From the NCBI RefSeq assembly GCF_020085105.1, contig NC_058046.1, forward strand, positions 29,937,175 through 30,001,174: a stretch of 64,000 nt of DNA. The letters are read 5' to 3'. Both the position numbers and the translations under genes were made by a program. Below, one piece after another: positions 27,801 through 33,800 of the stretch (positions are counted from its first letter, which is position 1; every line of letters begins with the position of its first letter). The notes beneath the pieces are model-generated. The model ran no database searches, was not told the origin of the DNA, and saw only the letters and a program-made list of their open reading frames with translations. The stretch is from Siniperca chuatsi. Lineage: Eukaryota; Chordata; Actinopteri; Centrarchiformes; Sinipercidae.

Positions 27801-30800
27801 CCATTTGGACTTGTCATAAAGATGTCAGTAATGTTATAAGGCCAGATTGAGTACAGTACCAAGGTGATTTATGGAGTTCCTTGATGAACAGATAGCTTTA
27901 CTTGTGGCTAAAGTAACGTTAGCTAACCTAAACACATGGTGGTGGTTGAGGTGAGTTTCCCCTCTTCACTGTGAAGCACTTTGGGTATCAAGATAAAACG
28001 CTAACATTATATAAATGTAATCCATTATTGTTATTATTAATATAACCACTAACTGCTACTAATTGTAACTGCTGCTGTTAGCTAGTTAGCTCGGTTAGAC
28101 CTGTGCAGCCAGCAGTGCAATTAACTAACTGACTCAGCCCCGGGATCCCAGGAGGCAAACCCGGCTAGAAAACTACTTTGGTACTGTATTCCCCGTCAAA
28201 CTGGCCACCGTCGGTCTGAAACTAAACTTTCGCCCCTGACTGTGACTCACTACGCGTATCACTTAGTGTATCACTTTCATGGATAATCTTTTTATTTACC
28301 ACACTACTGAACATGTTGAAATGCCTAACTGTATTTATAAAGGCCAACCTCCAAACCGAGGCCAATTGCTACCAGGGTGATACCCGTCCATTAACAACTA
28401 GACCTTTTTAAAGTGGAAACAAAACTAGGTCGAAACCTAGTATATGGCTGGACTGTGTATGGTCAATGTGCTAAATTAAGTTAGTGGTAGTGTCTAAAAT
28501 GTGAATTCCTGGATATTAAATGTTCATCTGCAATTTTCTGCAGTGGTCCCAGTAATATTTATTCTTAAGGTGTACTGAGAATGTCACATGACATGGTTAA
28601 GCTACGTTTGAGTCAAAACAATTTATAAATGCAGTTGCAAGAAAAATATGTGCCGGTCATATCTGATGTTTGATTTGAAAGAGAACCAACAATGAAGCAA
28701 ATTTGTCTATGTATCATTCGTTCACTCTATTTTTTCATTCAATCTGAAAAACAGAAAAACGGAACAGAATTTCGTTTATAAAATATTAATAACTGTGTTT
28801 TCCTGTTTTAATATTGAAGTGCGTAATCAAATAAACAAGAAAACCAAAACCAAAAAACAAGTCTAATTTCTGTTTTTGAGATTTTTTTTCAGATTTGTGG
28901 ATTTCAGACTTTTCTCTGCTATGTGCATGTGCTGAAAGTGACCGCTGCACACAGAAGCACATGCAACAAGCATTTTAATGATTTCTGAGGAGATTTGGTG
29001 TTTTGACAGATATTAACCTTCGGTTCACTAGGGTTGACAGACGACCTATAGCCTGTGTAGTAATAATAATAATATAGGCATTATTAGATCAGAAATATCC
29101 AGAGGTAGAGGCTACAGTAGGCTAATCATTGTAATGATAATGAGAGAACCTCAGTTTCAATGTTCAAAAAGTTACACATCATGCATTACCACATTTCTTT
29201 CTATTTTGTGTGTGTGATGTATCTTTGTCTGTCTGTATGTGTAGTGACATTTAGTTTGTGTAATTTACATAATAAAATGAGCATGTTTATTAAATGTAGT
29301 GACAAAAATTTGTCCCTTTTGAAACCAGTTGATGACTCATGTTCAGGTATGAAATCCAGTATAATTTCAAACACTTGTTCAACTAGAAGAACTTAGAAAA
29401 CAATTTGAGTTTTGAATTGACAGCGCAGTGAGCCGCTTTCCGTCTTGTTAAAAGTCAATGTAGGTCACCCAGCAACAACTCTCTCTCTCTCCCTGAGAGC
29501 AATTTAAATAACAAGTAATAATGCAGCCAGATCATCCAAACAAGATGGTATTTCCTTAAATAGAATTAAAATTTAAAAGTGTTCTAAATGAATGTAGTGG
29601 TCTACACAATCCACAGAAAAAAATTAAACATGAGAGTAATTCATGTTACACAGCATTTGCACTGCAATGTGTTTCAAGGATAAAACATGAGCTGCTACTT
29701 TTGCTAAAAAAGAAAGTTGGAAAAGAGGTTATGATGAGCCCTACTAAATGGATGTCTCCTCGTAGGAATTACAACACGCATGCATCTGCGTTTTTGTGTA
29801 CCCGCCAGAAGATTCGTCTTAAACCATCATAAAATGACATTTTATCGAGTTTTCTATGCTACACTGTTTTCCTGGCTATTGTTTTACCTATATGTTTTAA
29901 CTTTGAAACCTTTTATCGTCATGGGACGAATGGATCTTAAGTGATTGTAAGCTGGCTGTCAACTCGACAGGGTTTACCAGACTGCCTCCACAGCTGCTAG
30001 CTCAGCTAGGTTTGTTTTTAGCACCGCGGCTAGGCTAGCCGGTAGCTTCTATTAAGGATTTTAAGCTTTTAGCACTTTTATGAACTTTACTGTGGATTTT
30101 AAGCTTTGAGCTCTCTCGTGGACTAACTGCAAGCCTGATTGCTGAGTGTGGATCTTGTCACCTTACCATCTCAAAGCTGAAGAAAAGTATCGCCTGTCTG
30201 GAAGCCGAGCTCAGAGAAAAAGCCAAGCTCAGAGAAAAAGACAAGCTCATCTTGGAGTTCTCCACCGTCACCCTGGCCCAGGCAAAACACCTTACAGTCC
30301 TCAGCTCCTCTGGCTGCGGTATCCGGAATGCGACCATCCCATCTCACTCCCCTGACTGCTCCACTCCAGAATTGGACAATGATCCCACTCTTCCGTGGCT
30401 CGCCTCCATCATCGCTGGCGCCCCAGTGCATGAAGCCATTTCAGCTAAGCCTGAAGATCCGTGGCTCCCCAATGGGTGCAAAGCCCAAAGCAATTGCCAT
30501 TTCTACTCCTTGCCGAGCCCCAGTGGATTCGTCGGCGGGGGTGGTGAGAAGGCTCCAGTGAGTTCGACTCCACATCAACCAGAGCACTGGACTGTAGCCT
30601 GCAGACATGGTGCAAAGCACCCGCCACCTCCTCCTTCACAGCTGGAACTCCCCTGCGTATCCTCCTTTCCTTTACTGGAGGAACGCTCCCTTTTTCCAGC
30701 AATCAAGTCCTCCTCCACCTCCTCTCGCCGCAAGTTACTGAATGAGGCCGTGATCAGGAGAAGCTCTGGAGGTCTCATTCGTCCAGAGACAGCTGAGAAC

Positions 30801-33800
30801 CCCTCTGCTAAGAAGGACACCGCTCCCTCGCCGCAGCAGTCCCCGGCCACAGCTATTCCAGGGACAGCTGATGGAATACGGCGGTCTCCACGATCATCGA
30901 CTCTGCTTCCTCTCATCCTCCCAACTACGCCGATAGTTGAAGATTCCATTGTAAGGAATATCCGCTTCGTTAATGCTGTCACACACTGCTTTCCTGGAGC
31001 TACGACCCCTGACATCCTCAAAAAGCTCCCCGGAATTCTGGCTGCACTCCCGACGACTATCACGAAAATCATAATCCATGTCGGCACCAATGACACCGCC
31101 TGTCATCAATCTGAGCTGACGAAAGCAGACTTCATCCGCCTCTTTGACCTGCTCAACAGCACCTACACTTGGTCGTGGAATTGGCCATTTTAGCAGGAAT
31201 CCTCAGCCTTCATACCTGGCTCCAGTCTGTCTGCAGTACCCATGACATTGGTTTTATTCTGGGATCGTTCTTCCTTGTTTGTACGAGATGGTCTTCATCC
31301 AAACAAGTCAGATAGTCGCATGCTGGTGGCTAACCTGCAGCACGCTGTACAGTCCTCCTCACGTAGTTGACTGTTTACATCACCCGTTTCCCCTCGCTCT
31401 TCTTCTTTCTCTTCTCTGCCCACCATAAACAGCCACGCACCCTCTGCTGTCACTACCCCCCCCTTGTGGACTGAACATAGTATTGCTATTTGGAGCCCAG
31501 ATCCCTTTAGTGCTACTTTTAAAATTCCTGTGGTAATTTTGCATAGGTCCTTAATATGAAACAGACACAGCCTACACAGCAATAATAATTTAATAAAGAT
31601 CCTGCCCAGAACCCTACATCCAGTCTCAACTTCAGCTCTGACCCAGCACAGATGTTTTAAGATGGCTCTTCTCAATGTAAGAACCCTCTCTAACAAAATG
31701 TTTATTTTAAATGATTTTATCTCTTCTACTGATTTAGATTTCATGTTCTTAACAGAATCCTGGTAACGTACTGGTGATCACAGTCAGCTGGCTGAATTGT
31801 GCCCTCCAGATTATGACTGCTTTAGCCGCCCTGGTCGTGGTGGTGGCCTTGTTACTGTCTATAGGAAGCATTTAAAGTGTAACCTCATAGCTTGCAATGA
31901 TTTTTCCTCCTTTGAAGTGCTCATGTTTAGACTTGGTTGCCCCCTCTCGGTCATATTTGCTATTATTTATCACCCCCCTAAACCAGCTGGCTCCTTCTTG
32001 TTGGAACTCCCTGAGTTTTTATCCAGTCTTGTTTTAAATTATGACAGAATTGTTCTTTGTGGTGATTTTAAAAACTCCTAGATTCCTATTTAAGACTGTG
32101 GATCAGTTAGTTAACCCAGCCTCTCCTTGTGCCCCTGCTGATTGTAACACTGACTGTGAAAAGTTTCTTTTGCACTTTGCTGGAAAGGCGGAGTTAATAA
32201 GATCTGGTATCACCCCCAACCCTGCCTTTTTAGATGTGGATCACCCGCTCAGGAATTCACAACAATTTTTCTGCTGTTACTCTGCCTGAACTCGCAGACA
32301 TCATGTCTCTTATGAGAGTATCCTCCAGCCCTCTGGACAAAATCCCAACTAGGTTTTTATTGGAAGTTATGGATTGTATTGCGCCCCTTTTACTTTTATT
32401 TTTAACAGCTTGCTGTCTACAGGCTGCGTCCCAGATTGCTTTAAAACTGCTTGTGTCCAACCAGTCCTAAAAAAAAAACTTGGGCTTGATCTCACCCTCC
32501 TGGACAACTATCGTACAATCTCCAAACTGCCTTTTATTTAGAAGATTCTCGAAAAACTTGCATCTAAGCATCTTCTCGCTGCTGTGGAAAACAATAATAC
32601 CTTGAAAAGTTCCAATCTGGCTTTCGTCAACACCACAGCACTGAGACAGCCCTTCTCAAAGTCACTAATGACCTTTTAATGAATACAGATACAGGCATGT
32701 GTTCAATTCTTGTGCTGCTGGACTTAAGTGCTGCCTTTGACACAGTTGATCATGGCATTCTTTTAGATAGACTGAGGCACTGGGTGGGCATATCTGGCAC
32801 TGCACTAGAGTGTTTCTCATCTTATCCATCCAATAAGAAATTCTGTGTCAGCATTAATAACTTCATGTCATCCTTATCCCATATCAAGTACGGTGTGCCT
32901 CAAGGTTCAATTCTGGATTCAACACTGTTCTCCTTATACATGCTTCCCTTGGGTAATGTCATCCGCAGACATGGGATTTCTTTTCATTGTTATGCAGATG
33001 ACACACAGTTGTACCTCCCTGTCAAGTCCACTGACCTTAGTACGCTGAGTTCTCTGCAGGACTGCCTGCCATACATTTAAAAAATTGGATGTCGATAAAT
33101 GTTTTACAGCTCAACTCAAATAAAACTGAAATCCTTGTTATTGGGCCCCAACATATCACTAAACAAATACTACCATCTACTGGTAACCTGACAACATATC
33201 AAGCCTGTTGCAAGAAATATTGGTGTCTTGTTTGATAGCAATTTATGTTTTGAGCAACATATCACTAAGCTTGTCCAATCATGTTTTTATCACCTCAGAA
33301 ACATTGCAAAAATCCAATCTATTTTAAATCTTAGTGATGCAGAAACTGTTGTACATGCTTTTATCTCCTCACACCTTGATTATTGTAACAGTCTGTTAAC
33401 TTGTCTTAATAAAAAAACTCTGAAACAACTGCAGACTGTACAGAACTCAGCTGCTAGGCTTTTAACCAGGACCAAGAGGTACGATCACATCACACCTGTT
33501 TTAGCCTATTTACATTGGCTCCCTGTTTGTTTTAGGATTGATTTTTAAGATCTTATTGATTACTTTTAAGGCTCTTAATGGCCTGGCTCCAGACTATATT
33601 TTAGACCTTGTAATCCTTTATGAACCTGATTGTTCCTGAGTCCAGGATGAAAACTAAGGAGGACAGAGCTTTTTCCATCAGGGTCCCGAGGCTCTGGAAC
33701 AACTTGCCCGAAGAAATTAGGTTGTCTGAGTCAGTGTCTTCTTTTAAGTCTCTTCTCAAAACACATTTTTATTGGAACGCATATCCTGATTTTACCTGAG

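Noticed and set aside
30575..31096. 173-residue minus-strand ORF
   Set aside because: It is the reverse-frame shadow of the LINE ORF1 on the + strand and has no similarity of its own.
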